Both the position numbers and the translations under genes were made by a program. 64,000 nucleotides of DNA, from positions 1,495,001 through 1,559,000 of the forward strand of contig NC_064044.1 in NCBI RefSeq assembly GCF_932526225.1, given 5' to 3'. Numbering within the stretch: the stretch's first letter is position 1; each line of letters opens with the position of its first letter. The DNA comes from Nematostella vectensis (lineage: Eukaryota; Cnidaria; Anthozoa; Actiniaria; Edwardsiidae). Below, in pieces: positions 24,075 to 38,500 of this stretch. Under the pieces are notes generated by a model, which saw nothing but the letters and a program-made list of their open reading frames with translations, was not told the origin of the DNA and made no database searches.

Positions 24075-26261
24075 AGTAGATTCTAACATAGAGCATAGCG
24101 CTCGATAGATTGATATACTTTTTTTTCCGAGTATACTGTTTTATTTTTCCTAATGTTACTTTTTGGAATTTACATTCGGAAAAAAAAATTATCGATTGTA
24201 ACCTTTTGGAGGTTACACTCGTAAAACAAATTCCCGAATGTAACCCTGAAGCTTTTCCCGAATGTAACCTCCAGTCCGATGGTGACTTTGCTTGGGATAG
24301 TTTACGATACCAATAGTATTAAAAGTAATTTTCATTACAAATCCCTTCAGCAATGCCACGTTAGTCTTTCGTTGCGGGCACTTGACCACTAACGCAGCGA
24401 CCCGGGTTCTATTCCCTCTGATAGCCTTTTTTTTTTCTTTTTTTTTTTTTTAAATATCGATACTTAATTATACTGTTCTTGGTGTGTCATGACATAAAAA
24501 GAAGGTATAGGGACATTTTTATGTACTCTCAGCATCTTTGATGTGCTCATGCTTTGTTCAGGATCCTGTACATATTTTATGCACACAAGAACTAACTAGA
24601 TTCCTTGGATAACTTGATTAAGTAGATTCTAACATAGAGCATAGCGCTCGATAGATTGATATACCTTTTTTCCGAGTATACTGTTTTATTTTTCCTAATG
24701 TTACTTTTTGGAATTTACATTCGGAAAAAAAAATTATCGATTGTAACCTTTTGGAGGTTACACTCGTAAAACAAATTCCCGAATGTAACCCTGAAGCTTT
24801 TCCCGAATGTAACCTCCAGTCCGATGGTGACTTTGCTTGGGATAGTTTACGATACCAATAGTATTAAAAGTAATTTTCATTACAAATCCCTTCAGCAATG
24901 CCACGTTAGTCTTTCGTTGCGGGCACTTGACCACTAACGCAGCGACCCGGGTTCTATTCCCTCTGATAGCCTTTTTTTTTCTTTATTTTTTTTTTTTAAA
25001 TATCGATACTTAATTATACTGTTCTTGGTGTGTCATGACATAAAAAGAAGGTATAGGGACATTTTTATGTACTCTCAGCATCTTTGATGTGCTCATGCTT
25101 TGTTCAGGATCCTGTACATATTTTATGCACACAAGAACTAACTAGATTCCTTGGATAACTTGATTAAGTAGATTCTAACATAGAGCATAGCGCTCGATAG
25201 ATTGATATACCTTTTTTCCGAGTATACTGTTTTATTTTTCCTAATGTTACTTTTTGGAATTTACATTCGGAAAAAAAATTATCGATTAAAACCTTTTGGA
25301 GGTTACCCTCGTAAAACAAATTCCCGAATGTAACCATGAAGCTTTTCCCGAATGTAACCTCCAGTCCGATGGTGACTTTGCTTGGGATAGTTTACGATAC
25401 CAATAGTATTAAAAGTAATTTTCATTACAATTCCCTTCAGCAATGCCACGTTAGTCTTTCGTTGCGGGCACTTGACTACTAACGCAGCGACCCGGGTTCT
25501 ATTCCCGCTGATAGCCTATTTTGTTTTTCTTTATTTTTTTTTTTAAATATCGATACTTAATTATACTGCTCTTGGTGTGTCATGACATAAAAAGAAGGTA
25601 TAGGGACATTTTTATGTACTCTCTGCATCTTTGATGTGCTCATGCTTTGTTCAGGATCCTGTACATATTTTATGCACACAAGAACTAACTAGATTCCTTG
25701 GATAACTTGATTAAGGAGATTCTAACATAGAGCATAGCGCTCGATAGATTGATATACCTTTTTTTCCGAGTATACTGTTTTATTTTTCCTAATGTTACTT
25801 TTTGGAATTTACATTCGGAAAAAAAATTATCGATTGTAACCTTTTGGAGGTTACACTCGTAAAACAAATTCCCGAATGTAACCCTGAAGCTTTTCCCGAA
25901 TGTAACCTCCAGTCCGATGGTGACTTTGCTTGGGATAATTTACGATACCAATAGTATTAAAAGTAATTTTCATTACAAATCCCTTCAGCAATGCCACGTT
26001 AGTCTTTCGTTGCTAGCACTTGACCACTAACGCAGCGACCCGGGTTCGATTCCCTCTGATAGCCTTTTTTTTTCTTTATTTTTTTTTTTTTTAAATATCG
26101 ATACTTAATTATACTGTTCTTGGTGTGTCATGACATAAAAAGAAGGTATAGTGACATTTTTATGTACTCTCAGCATCATTGATGTGCTCATGCTTTGTTC
26201 AGGATCCTGTACATATTTTATGCACACAAGAACTAACTAGATTCCTTGGATAACTTGATTA
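24075..26261 (+). repeat. Five-monomer block, copy 2 (monomers 45-48)
   Basis: Monomer starts: 24075, 24621, 25167 and 25714. Lengths 546, 546, 547 and 548 bp are identical to monomers 40-43, and I saw almost no differences between the copies before the 3' end of monomer 48. That end switches to a type with ATAGTGACATT and CATCATTGATG, which marks the right breakpoint. Box B is intact only in monomer 48. Confidence 0.87.
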
Positions 26262-26808
26262 AGTAGATTCTAACATAGAGTATAGCGCTCAATAGATTGA
26301 TATACCTTTTTTTTCGAGTATACTGTTTTATTTTTCTTAATGTTACTTTTTGGAATTTACATTCGGAAAAAAAAATTATCGATTGTAACCTTTTGGAGGT
26401 TACACTCGTAAAACAAATTCCCGAATGTAACCCTGAAGCTTTTCCCGAATGTAACCTCCAGTCCGATGGTGACTTTGCTTGGGATAGTTTACGATACCAA
26501 TAGTATTAAAAGTAATTTTTATAACAATTCCCTTCAGCAATGCCACGTTATTCTTTCGTTGCGGGCACTTGACTACTAACGCAGCGACCCGGGTTCGATT
26601 CCCGCTGAAAGCCTATTTTTTTTCTTTATTTCTTTTTTTAAATATCGATACATAATTATACTGTTCTTGTTGTGTCATGACATAAAAAGAATGTATAGGG
26701 ACATTTTTATGTACTCTCAGCATCTTTGATGTGCTCATGCTTTGTTCAGGATCCTGTACATATTTTATGCACACATAAACTAACTAGATTCCTTGGATAA
26801 CTTGATTA
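26262..26808 (+). repeat. Hybrid single monomer 49
   Basis: The 5' half has GCTCAATAG and TTCTTAATGTTAC, as in monomers 6, 67 and 82. The 3' half has TTATTCTTTCG, CGCTGAAAGCC and AGAATGTAT, as in monomers 86 and 92. It lies between two duplicated blocks and looks like a recombinant. Private changes include TTTTTATAACAATTCC (near 26517) and ATCGATACATAATTA (near 26645). Confidence 0.75.
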
Positions 26809-29544
26809 AGTAAATTCTAACATAGAGCATAGCGCTCGATAGATTGATATACCCTTTTTTTCGAGTATCCTGTTTTATTTTTCCTAATGTTACTTTTTGG
26901 AATATACATTCGGAAAAAAAAATATCGATTGTAACCTTTTGGAGGTTACACTCGTAAAACAAATTCCCGAATGTAACCCTGAAGCTTTTCCCGAATGTAA
27001 CCTCCAGTCCGATGGTGACTGTGCTTGGGATAGTTTACGATACCAATAGTATTAAAAGTAATTTTCATTACAATTCCCTTCAGCAATGCCACGTTAGTCT
27101 TTCGTTGCGGGCACTTGACTACTAACGCAGCCACCCGGGTTCGATTCCCGCTGATAGCCTATTTTTTTTTCTTAATTTTTTTTTTTAAATATCGATACTT
27201 AATTATACTGTTCTTGGTGTGTCATGACATAAAAAGAAGGTATAGGGACATTTTTATGTACTCTCAGCATCTTTGATGTTCTCATGCTTTGTTCAGGATC
27301 CTGTACATATTTTATGCACACAAGAACTAACTAGATTCCTTGGATAACTTGATTAAGTAGATTCTAACATAGAGCATAGCGCTCGATAGATTGATATACC
27401 TTTTTTCCGAGTATACTGTTTTATTTTTCCTAATGTTACTTTTTGGAATTTACATTCGGAAAAAACAATTATCGATTGTAACCTTTTGGAGGTTACCCTC
27501 GTAAAACAAATTCCCGAATGTAACCATGAAGCTTTTCCCGAATGTAACCTCCAGTCCGATGGTGACTTTGCTTGGGATAGTTTACGATACCAATAGTATT
27601 AAAAGTAATTTTCATTACAATTCCCTTCAGCAATGCCACTTAAGTCTTTCGTTGCGGGCACTTGACTACTAACGCAGCGACCCGGGTTCTATTCCCGCTG
27701 ATAGCCTATTTTGTTTTTCATTATTATTTTTTTAAATATCGATACTTAATTATACTGTTCTTGGTGTGTCATGACATAAAAAGAAGGTATAGGGACATTT
27801 TTATGTACTCTCTGCTTCTTTGATGTGCTCATGCTTTGTTCAGGATCCTGTACATATTTTATGCACACAAGAACTAACTAGATTCCTTGGATAACTTGAT
27901 TAAGTAGATTCTAACATAGAGCATAGCGCTCGATAGATTGATATACCTTTTTTTCCGAGTATACTGTTTTATTTTTCCTAATGTTACTTTTTGGAATTTA
28001 CATTCGGAAAAAAAAATTATCGATTGTAACCTTTTGGAGGTTACACTCGTAAAACAAATTCCCGAATGTAACCCTGAAGCTTTTCCCGAATGTAACCTCC
28101 AGTCCGATGGTGACTTTGCTTGGGATAGTTTACGATACCAATAGTATTAAAAGTAATTTTCATTACAAATCCCTTCAGCAATGCCACGTTAGTCTTTCGT
28201 TGCGGGCACTTGACTACTAACGCAGCGACCCGGGTTCTATTCCCGCTGATAGCCTATTTTGTTTTTCTTTATTTTTTTTTTTTAAATATCGATACTTAAT
28301 TATACTGTTCTTGGTGTGTCATGACATAAAAAGAAGGTATAGTGACATTTTTATGTACTCTCAGCATCATTGATGTGCTCATGCTTTTTTCAGGATCCTG
28401 TACATATTTTATGCACACGAGAACTAACTAGATTCCTTGGATAACTTGATTAAGTAGATTCTAACATAGAGCATAGCGCTCAATAGATTGATATACCTTT
28501 TTTTCCAAGTATACTGTTTTATTTTTCTTAATGTTACTTTTTGGAATTTACATTCGGAAAAAAAAATTATCGATTGTAACCTTTAGGAGGTTACACTCGT
28601 AAAACAAATTCCCGAATGTAACCCTGAAGCTTTTCCCGAATGTAACCTCTAGTCCGATGGTGACTTTGCTTGGGATAGTTTACGATACCAATAGTATTAA
28701 AAGTAATTTTCATTACAATTCCCTCCAGCAATGCCACGTTAGTCTTTCGTTGCGGGCACTTAACTACTAACGCAGCTACCCGGGTTCTATTCCCGCTGAT
28801 AGCCTATTTTTTTTTCTTTATTTCTTTTTTTAAATATCGATACTTAATTATACTGTTCTTGGTGTGTCATGACATAAAAAGAAGGTATAGGGACATTTTT
28901 ATGTACTCTCAGCATCATTGATGTGCTCATGCTTTTTTCAGGATCCTGTACATATTTTATGCACACGAGAACTAACTAGATTCCTTGGATAACTTGATTA
29001 AGTAGATTCTGACATAGAGCATAGCGCTCGATAGATTGATATACCTTTTTTCCGAGTATACTGTTTTATTTTTCCTAATGTTACTTTCTGAAATTTACAT
29101 TCGGAAAAAAAAATTATCGATTGTAACCTTTAGGAGGTTACACTCGTAAAACAAATTCCCGAATGTAACCCTGAAGCTTTTCCCGAATGTAACCTCCAGT
29201 CCGATGGTGACTTTGCTTGGGATAGTTTACGATACCGATAGTATTAAAAGTAATTTTCATTACAATTCCCTTCAGCAATGCCACGTTAGTCTTTCGTTGC
29301 GGTCACTTAACTACTAACGCAGCTACCCGGGTTCGATTCCCGCTGATAGCCTATTTTTTTTCTTTATTTTTTTTTAAATATCGATACTTAATTATACTGT
29401 TCTTGGTGTGTCATGACATAAAAAGAAGGTATAGGGACATTTTTATGTACTCTCAGCATCTTTGATGTGCTCATGCTTTGTTCAGGATCCTGTACATATT
29501 TTATGCACACAAGAACTAACTAGATTCCTTGGATAACTTGATTA
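26809..29544 (+). repeat. Five-monomer block D, copy 1 (monomers 50-54)
   Basis: Monomer starts: 26809, 27356, 27903, 28453 and 29001. The block recurs at an offset of 2736 bp. Shared rare variants are GGAATATACATTCGG, GTGACTGTGCTTGG, GGAAAAAACAATTATCG, CTCTCTGCTTC, TTTAGGAGGTTAC and CACACGAGAAC. This copy has more private substitutions than the next one, for example CCACTTAAGTC near 27637 and GATACCGATAG near 29231. Box B is intact in monomers 50 and 54. Confidence 0.88.
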
Positions 29545-32285
29545 AGTAGATTCTGACATAGAGCATAGCGCTCGATAGATTGATATACCCTTTTTTTCGA
29601 GTATCCTGTTTTATTTTTCCTAATGTTACTTTTTGGAATATACATTCGGAAAAAAAAATATCGATTGTAACCTTTTGGAGGTTACACTCGTAAAACAAAT
29701 TCCCGAATGTAACCCTGAAGCTTTTCCCGAATGTAACCTCCAGTCCGATGGTGACTGTGCTTGGGATAGTTTACGATACCAATAGTATTAAAAGTAATTT
29801 TCATTACAATTCCCTTCAGCAATGCCACGTTAGTCTTTCGTTGCGGGCACTTGACTACTAACGCAGCCACCCGGGTTCGATTCCCGCTGATAGCCTATTT
29901 TTTTTTCTTTATTTTTTTTTTTAAATATCGATACTTAATTATACTGTTCTTGGTGTGTCATGACATAAAAAGAAGGTATAGGGACATTTTTATGTACTCT
30001 CAGCATCTTTGATGTGCTCATGCTTTGTTCAGGATCCTGTACATATTTTATGCACACAAGAACTAACTAGATTCCTTGGATAACTTGATTAAGTAGATTC
30101 TAACATAGAGCATAGCGCTCGATAGATTGATATACCTTTTTTCCGAGTATACTGTTTTATTTTTCCTAATGTTACTTTTTGGAATTTACATTCGGAAAAA
30201 ACAATTATCGATTGTAACCTTTTGGAGGTTACCCTCGTAAAACAAATTCCCGAATGTAACCATGAAGCTTTTCCCGAATGTAACCTCCAGTCCGATGGTG
30301 ACTTTGCTTGGGATAGTTTACGATACCAATAGTATTAAAAGTAATTTTCATTACAATTCCCTTCAGCAATGCCACTTTAGTCTTTCGTTGCGGGCACTTG
30401 ACTACTAACGCAGCGACCCGGGTTCTATTCCCGCTGATAGCCTATTTTGTTTTTCATTATTATTTTTTTAAATATCGATACTTAATTATACTGTTCTTGG
30501 TGTGTCATGACATAAAAAGAAGGTATAGGGACATTTTTATGTACTCTCTGCTTCTTTGATGTGCTCATGCTTTGTTCAGGATCCTGTACATATTTTATGC
30601 ACACAAGAACTAACTAGATTCCTTGGATAACTTGATTAAGTAGATTCTAACATAGAGCATAGCGCTCGATAGATTGATATACCTTTTTTTCCGAGTATAC
30701 TGTTTTATTTTTCCTAATGTTACTTTTTGGAATTTACATTCGGAAAAAAAAATTATCGATTGTAACCTTTTGGAGGTTACACTCGTAAAACAAATTCCCG
30801 AATGTAACCCTGAAGCTTTTCCCGAATGTAACCTCCAGTCCGATGGTGACTTTGCTTGGGATAGTTTACGATACCAATAGTATTAAAAGTAATTTTCATT
30901 ACAAATCCCTTCAGCAATGCCACGTTAGTCTTTCGTTGCGGGCACTTGACTACTAACGCAGCGACCCGGGTTCTATTCCCGCTGATAGCCTATTTTGTTT
31001 TTCTTGATTTTTTTTTTTTAAATATCGATACTTAATTATACTGTTCTTGGTGTGTCATGACATAAAAAGAAGGTATAGTGACATTTTTATGTACTCTCAG
31101 CATCATTGATGTGCTCATGCTTTTTTCAGGATCCTGTACATATTTTATGCACACGAGAACTAACTAGATTCCTTGGATAACTTGATTAAGTAGATTCTAA
31201 CATAGAGCATAGCGCTCAATAGATTGATATACCTTTTTTTCCGAGTATACTGTTTTATTTTTCTTAATGTTACTTTTTGGAATTTACATTCGGAAAAAAA
31301 AATTATCGATTGTAACCTTTAGGAGGTTACACTCGTAAAACAAATTCCCGAATGTAACCCTGAAGCTTTTCCCGAATGTAACCTCCAGTCCGATGGTGAC
31401 TTTGCTTGGGATAGTTTACGATACCAATAGTATTAAAAGTAATTTTCATTACAATTCCCTTCAGCAATGCCACGTTAGTCTTTCGTTGCGGGCACTTAAC
31501 TACTAACGCAGCTACCCGGGTTCGATTCCCGCTGATAGCCTATTTTTTTTTCTTTATTTCTTTTTTTAAATATCGATACTTAATTATACTGTTCTTGGTG
31601 TGTCATGACATAAAAAGAAGGTATAGGGACATTTTTATGTACTCTCAGCATCATTGATGTGCTCATGCTTTTTTCAGGATCCTGTACATATTTTATGCAC
31701 ACGAGAACTAACTAGATTCCTTGGATAACTTGATTAAGTAGATTCTGACAGAGAGCATAGCGCTCGATAGATTGATATACCTTTTTTCCGAGTATACTGT
31801 TTTATTTTTCCTAATGTTACTTTCTGAAATTTACATTCGGAAAAAAAAATTATCGATTGTAACCTTTAGGAGGTTACACTCGTAAAACAAATTCCCGAAT
31901 GTAACCCTGAAGCTTTTCCCGAATGTAACCTCCAGTCCGATGGTGACTTTGCTTGGGATAGTTTACGATACCAATAGTATTAAAAGTAATTTTCATTACA
32001 ATTCCCTTCAGCAATGCCACGTTAGTCTTTCGTTGCGGGCACTTAACTACTAACGCAGCGACCCGGGTTCTATTCCCGCTGATAGCCTATTTTGTTTTTC
32101 TTTATTTTTTTTTTTTAAATATCGATACTTAATTATACTGTTCTTGGTGTGTCATGACATAAAAAGAAGGTATAGGGCCATTTTTATGTACTCTCAGCAT
32201 CTTTGATGTGCTCATGCTTTGTTCAGGATCCTGTACATATTTTATGCACACAAGAACTAACTAGATTCCTTGGATAACTTGATTA
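29545..32285 (+). repeat. Five-monomer block D, copy 2 (monomers 55-59)
   Basis: Monomer starts: 29545, 30092, 30639, 31189 and 31737. Lengths 547, 547, 550 and 548 match copy 1; the last is 549 against 544 because the 3' part of monomer 59 changes to the GTTCTATTCC and GTTTTTC type. That switch marks the exit breakpoint. Box B is intact in monomers 55 and 58. Confidence 0.87.
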
Positions 32286-35200
32286 AGTAAATTCTAACAT
32301 AGAGCATAGCGCTCGATAGATTTATATACCCTTTTTTCCGAGTATACTGTTTTATTTTTCCTAATGTTACTTTTTGGAATTTACATTCGAAAAAAAAATT
32401 ATCGATTGTAACCTTTTGGAGGTTACACTCGTAAAACAAATTCCCGAATGTAACCCTGAAGCTTTTCCCGAATGTAACCTCCAGTCCGATGGTGACTTTG
32501 CTTGGGATAGTTTACGATACCAATAGTATTAAAAGTAATTTTCATTACAAATCCCTTCAGCAATGCCACGTTAGTCTTTCGTTGCGGGCACTTGACTACT
32601 AACGCAGCGACCCGGGTTCTATTCCCGCTGATAGCCTATTTTGTTTTTCTTTATTTTTTTTTTTTTTAAATATCGATACTTAATTATACTGTTCTTGGTG
32701 TGTCATGACATAAAAAGAAGGTATAGGGACATTTTTATGTACTCTCTGCATCTTTGATGTGCTCATGCTTTGTTCAGGATCCTGTACATATTTTATGCAC
32801 ACAAGAACTAACTAGATTCCTTGGATAACTTGATTAAGTAGATTCTAACATAGAGCATAGCGCTCGATAGATTGATATACCTTTTTTCCGAGTATACTGT
32901 TTTATTTTTCCTAATGTTATTTTTTGGAATTTACATTCGGAAAAAAATAAATTATCGATTGTAACCTTTTGGAGGTTACCCTCGTAAAACAAATTCCCGA
33001 ATGTAACCATGAAGCTTTTCCCGAATGTAACCTCCAGTCCGATGGTGACTTTGCTTGGGATAGTTTACGATACCAATAGTATTAAAAGTAATTTTCATTA
33101 CAATTCCCTTCAGCAATGCCACGTTAGTCTTTCGTTGCGGGCACTTGACTACGAACGCAGCGACCCGTGTTCGATTCCCGCTGATAGCCTATTTTTTTTT
33201 CTTTATTTCTTTTTTTTAAATATCGATACTTAATTATACTGTTCTTGGTGTGTCATGACATAAAAAGAAGGTATAGGGACATTTTTATGTACTCTCAGCA
33301 TCATTGATGTGCTCATGCTTTTTTCAGGATCCTGTACATATTTTATGCACACGAGAACTAACTAGATTCCTTGGATAACTTGATTAAGTAGATTCTGACA
33401 TAGAGCATAGCGCTCGATAGATTGATATACCTTTTTTCCGAGTATACTGTTTTATTTTTCCTAATGTTTTTTTTTTTGGAATTTACATTCGGAAAAAAAA
33501 TTATCGATTGTAACCTTTTGGAGGTTACCCTCGTAAAACAAATTCCCGAATGTAACCATGAAGCTTTTCCCGAATGTAACCTCCAGTCCGATGGTGACTT
33601 TGCTTGGGATAGTTTACGATACCAATAGTATTAAAAGTAATTTTCATTACAATTCCCTTCAGCAATGCCACGTTAGTCTTTCGTTGCGGGCACTTGACTA
33701 CGAACGCAGCGACCCGTGTTCGATTCCCGCTGATAGCCTATTTTTTTTTCTTTATTTTTTTTTAAATATCGATACTTAATTATACTGTTCTTGGTGTGTC
33801 ATGACATAAAAAGAAGGTATAGGGACATTTTTATGTACTCTCAGCATCTTTGATGTGCTCATGCTTTGTTCAGGATCCTGTACATATTTTATGCACACAA
33901 GAACTAACTAGATTCCTTGGATAACTTGATTAATTAGATTCTAACATAGAGCATAGCGCTCGATAGATTGATATACCTTTTTTCCGAGTATACTGTTTTA
34001 TTTTTCCTAATGTTACTTTTTGGAATTTACATTCGGAAAAAAAAAATTATCGATTGTAACCTTTTGGAGGTTACCCTCGTAAAACAAATTCCCGAATGTA
34101 ACCATGAAGCTTTTCCCGAATGTAACCTCCAGTCCGATGGTGACTTTGCTTGGGATAGTTTACGATACCAATAGTATTAAAAGTAATTTTTATTACAATT
34201 CCCTTCAGCAATGCCACGTTAGTCTTTCGTTGCGGGCACTTGACTACTAACGCAGCGACCCGGGTTATATTCCCGCTGATAGCCTATTTTGTTTTTCTTT
34301 ATTAATTTTTTTTTTAAATATCGATACTTAATTATACTGTTCTTGGTGTGTCATGACATAAAAAGAAGGTATAGGGACATTTTTATGTACTCTCTGCATC
34401 TTTGATGTGCTCATGCTTTGTTCAGGATCCTGTACATATTTTATGCACACAAGAACTAACTAGATTCCTTGGATAACTTGATTAAGTAGATTCTAACATA
34501 GAGCATAGCGCTCGATAGATTGATATACCTTTTTTCCGAGTATACTGTTTTATTTTTCCTAATGTTACTTTTTGGAATTTACATTCGGAAAAAAAATTAT
34601 CGATTGTAACCTTTTGGAGGTTACACTCGTAAAACAAATTCCCGAATGTAACCCTGAAGCTTTTCCCGAATGTAACCTCCAGTCTGATGGTGACTTTGCT
34701 TGGGATAGTTTACGATACCAATAGTATTAAAAGTAATTTTCATTACAAATCCCTTCAGCAATGCCACGTTAGTCTTTCGTTGCGGGCACTTGACTACTAA
34801 CGCAGCTACACGGGTTCGATTCCCTCTGATAGCCTTTTTTTTTTCTTTATTTTTTTTTTTTAAATATCGATACTTAATTATACTGTTCTTGGTGTGTCAT
34901 GACATAAAAAGAAGGTATAGTGACATTTTTATGTACTCTCAGCATCATTGATGTGCTCATGCTTTGTTCAGGATCCTGTACATATTTTATGCACACAAGA
35001 ACTAACTAGATTCCTTGGATAACTTGATTAAGTAGATTCTAACATAGAGCATAGCGCTCGATAGATTGATATACCTTTTTTCCGAGTATACTGTTTTATT
35101 TTTCCTAATGTTACTTTTTGGAATTTACATTCGGAAAAAAAAATTATCGATTGTAACCTTTTGGAGGTTACCCTCGTAAAACAAATTCCCGAATGTAACC

Positions 35201-35576
35201 CTGAAGCTTTTCCCGAATGTAACCTCCAGTCCGATGGTGACTATGCTTGGGATAGTTTACGATACCAATAGTATTAAAAGTAATTTTCATTACAATTCCC
35301 TTCAGCAATGCCACGTTAGTCTTTCGTTGCGGGCACTTGACTACTAACGCAGCGACCCGGGTTCTATTCCCGCTGATAGCCTATTTTGTTTTTCTTTATT
35401 TTTTTTTAAATATCGATACTTAATTATACTGTTCTTGGTGTGTCATGACATAAAAAGAAGGTATAGGGACATTTTTATGTACTCTCTGCATCTTTGATGT
35501 GCTCATGCTTTGTTCAGGATCCTGTACATATTTTATGCACACAAGAACTAACTAGATTCCTTGGATAACTTGATTA
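32286..35576 (+). repeat. Six-monomer block E, copy 1 (monomers 60-65)
   Basis: Monomer starts: 32286, 32837, 33387, 33933, 34485 and 35031. It matches 39946-43238 at an offset of about 7.66 kb. Shared rare variants are GGAAAAAAATAAATTATCG, CTACGAACGCAGCGACCCGTG (monomers 61, 62, 75, 76; split by one change from the usual form), a run of Ts replacing TTACTTTTT in 62 and 76, GATTAATTAG in 63 and 77, and GGTTATATTCCC in 63 and 77. Monomer 65 pairs AGGTTACCCTCG with AACCCTGAAG, a combination normally not seen. Confidence 0.85.
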
Positions 35577-38500
35577 AGTAGATTCTAACATAGAGCATAG
35601 CGCTCGATAGATTGATATACCTTTTTTCCGAGTATACTGTTTTATTTTTCCTAATGTTACTTTTTGGAATTTACATTCGGAAAAAAAATTATCGATTGTA
35701 ACCTTTTGGAGGTTACACTCGTAAAACAAATTCCCGAATGTAACCCTGAAGCTTTTCCCGAATGTAACCTCCAGTCCGATGGTGACTTTGCTTGGGATAG
35801 TTTACGATACCAATAGTATTAAAAGTAATTTTCATTACAAATCCCTTCAGCAATGCCACGTTAGTCTTTCGTTGCGGGCACTTGACTACTAACGCAGCTA
35901 CACGGGTTCGATTCCCTCTGATAGCCTTTTTTTTCTTTATTTTTTTTTAAATATCGATACTTAATTATACTGTTCTTGGTGTGTCATGACATAAAAAGGA
36001 GGTATAGTGACATTTTTATGTACTCTCAGCATCATTGATGTGCTCATGCTTTGTTCAGGATCCTGTACATATTTTATGCACACAAGAACTAACTAGATTC
36101 CTTGGATAACTTGATTAAGTAGATTCTAACATAGAGCATAGCGCTCAATAGATTGATATACCTTTTTTTCCGAGTATACTGTTTTATTTTTCTTAATGTT
36201 ACTTTTTGGAATTTACATTCGGAAAAAAAAATTATCGATTGTAAACTTTTGGAGGTTACACTCGTAAAACAAATTCCCGAATGTAACCCTGAAGCTTTTC
36301 CCGAATGTAACCTCCAGTCCGATGGTGACTATGCTTGGGATAGTTTACGATACCAATAGTATTAAAAGTAATTTTCATTACAATTCCCTTCAGCAATGCC
36401 ACGTTAGTCTTTCGTTGCGGGCACTTGACTACTAACGCAGCTACCCGGGTTCGATTCCCGCTGATAGCCTATTTTTTTTTTCTTTATTTCTTTTTTTAAA
36501 TATCGATACTTAATTATACTGTTCTTGGTGTGTCATGACATAAAAAGAAGGTATAGGGACATTTTTATGTACTCTCAGCATCTTGGATGTGCTCATGCTT
36601 TGTTCAGGATCCTGTACATATTTTATGCACACAAGAACTAACTAGATTCCTTGGATAACTTGATTAAGTAGATTCTGACATAGAGCATAGCGCTCGATAG
36701 ATTGATATACCTTTTTTCCGAGTATACTGTTTTATTTTTCCTAATGTTACTTTTTGAAATTTACATTCGGAATAAAAATATCGATTGTAACCTTTTGGAG
36801 GTTACACTCGTAAAACAAATTCCCGAATGTAACCCTGAAGCTTTTCCCGAATGTAACCTCCAGTCCGATGGTGACTTTGCTTGGGATAGTTTACGATACC
36901 AATAGTATTAAAAGTAATTTTCATTACAATTCCCTTCAGTATTGCCACGTTAGTCTTTCGTTGCGGGCACTTGACTACTAACGCAGCGACCCGGGTTCGA
37001 TTCCCGCTGATAGCCTATTTTTTTTTCTTTATTTTTTTTTTTAAATATCGATACTTAATTATACTGTTCTTGGTGTGTCATGACATAAAAAGAAGGTATA
37101 GGGCCATTTTTATGTACTCTCAGCATCTGTGATGTGCTCATGCTTTGTTCAGGATCCTGTACATATTTTATGCACACAAGAACTAACTAGATTCCTTGGA
37201 TAACTTGATTAAGTAAATTCTAACATAGAGCATAGCGCTCGATAGATTGATATACCCTTTTTTTTGAGTATCCTGTTTTATTTTTCCTAATGTTTTTTTT
37301 TTTGGAATTTACATTCGGAAAAAAAATTATCGATCGTAACCTTTTGGAGGTTACACTCGTAAAACAAATTCCCGAATGTAACCCTGAAGCTTTTCCCGAA
37401 TGTAACCTCCAGTCCGATGGTGACTTTGCTTGGGATAGTTTACGATACCAATAGTATTAAAAGTAATTTTCATTACAATTCCCTTCAGCAATGCCACTTT
37501 AGTCTTTCGTTGCGGGCACTTGACTACTAACGCAGCGACCCGGGTTCTATTCCCGCTGATAGCCTATTTTGTTTTTCATTATTATTTTTTTAAATATCGA
37601 TACTTAATTATACTGTTCTTGGTGTGTCATGACATAAAAAGAAGGTATAGGGACATTTTTATGTACTCTCTGCTTCTTTGATGTGCTCATGCTTTGTTCA
37701 GGATCCTGTACATATTTTATGCACACAAGAACTAACTAGATTCCTTGGATAACTTGATTAAGTAGATTCTAACATAGAGCATAGCGCTCGATAGATTGAT
37801 ATACCTTTTTTTCCGAGTATACTGTTTTATTTTTCCTAATGTTACTTTTTGGAATTTACATTCGGAAAAAAAAATTATCGATTGTAACCTTTTGGAGGTT
37901 ACACTCGTAAAACAAATTCCCGAATGTAACCCTGAAGCTTTTCCCGAATGTAACCTCCAGTCCGATGGTGACTTTGCTTGGGATAGTTTACGATACCAAT
38001 AGTATTAAAAGTAATTTTCATTACAAATCCCTTCAGCAATGCCACGTTAGTCTTTCGTTGCGGGCACTTGACTACTAACGCAGCGACCCGGGTTCTATTC
38101 CCGCTGATAGCCTATTTTGTTTTTCTTTATTTTTCTTTTTTAAATATCGATACTTAATTATACTGTTCTTGGTGTGTCATGACATAAAAAGAAGGTATAG
38201 TGACATTTTTATGTACTCTCAGCATCATTGATGTGCTCATGCTTTTTTCAGGATCCTGTACATATTTTATGCACACGAGAACTAACTAGATTCCTTGGAT
38301 AACTTGATTAAGTAGATTCTAACATAGAGCATAGCGCTCGATAGATTGATATACCTTTATTTCCGAGTATACTGTTTTATTTTTCCTAATGTTACTTTTT
38401 GGAATTTACATTCGGAAAAAAAATTATCGATTGTAACCTTTTGGAGGTTACACTCGTAAAACAAATTCCCGAATGTAACCCTGAAGCTTTTCCCGAATGT

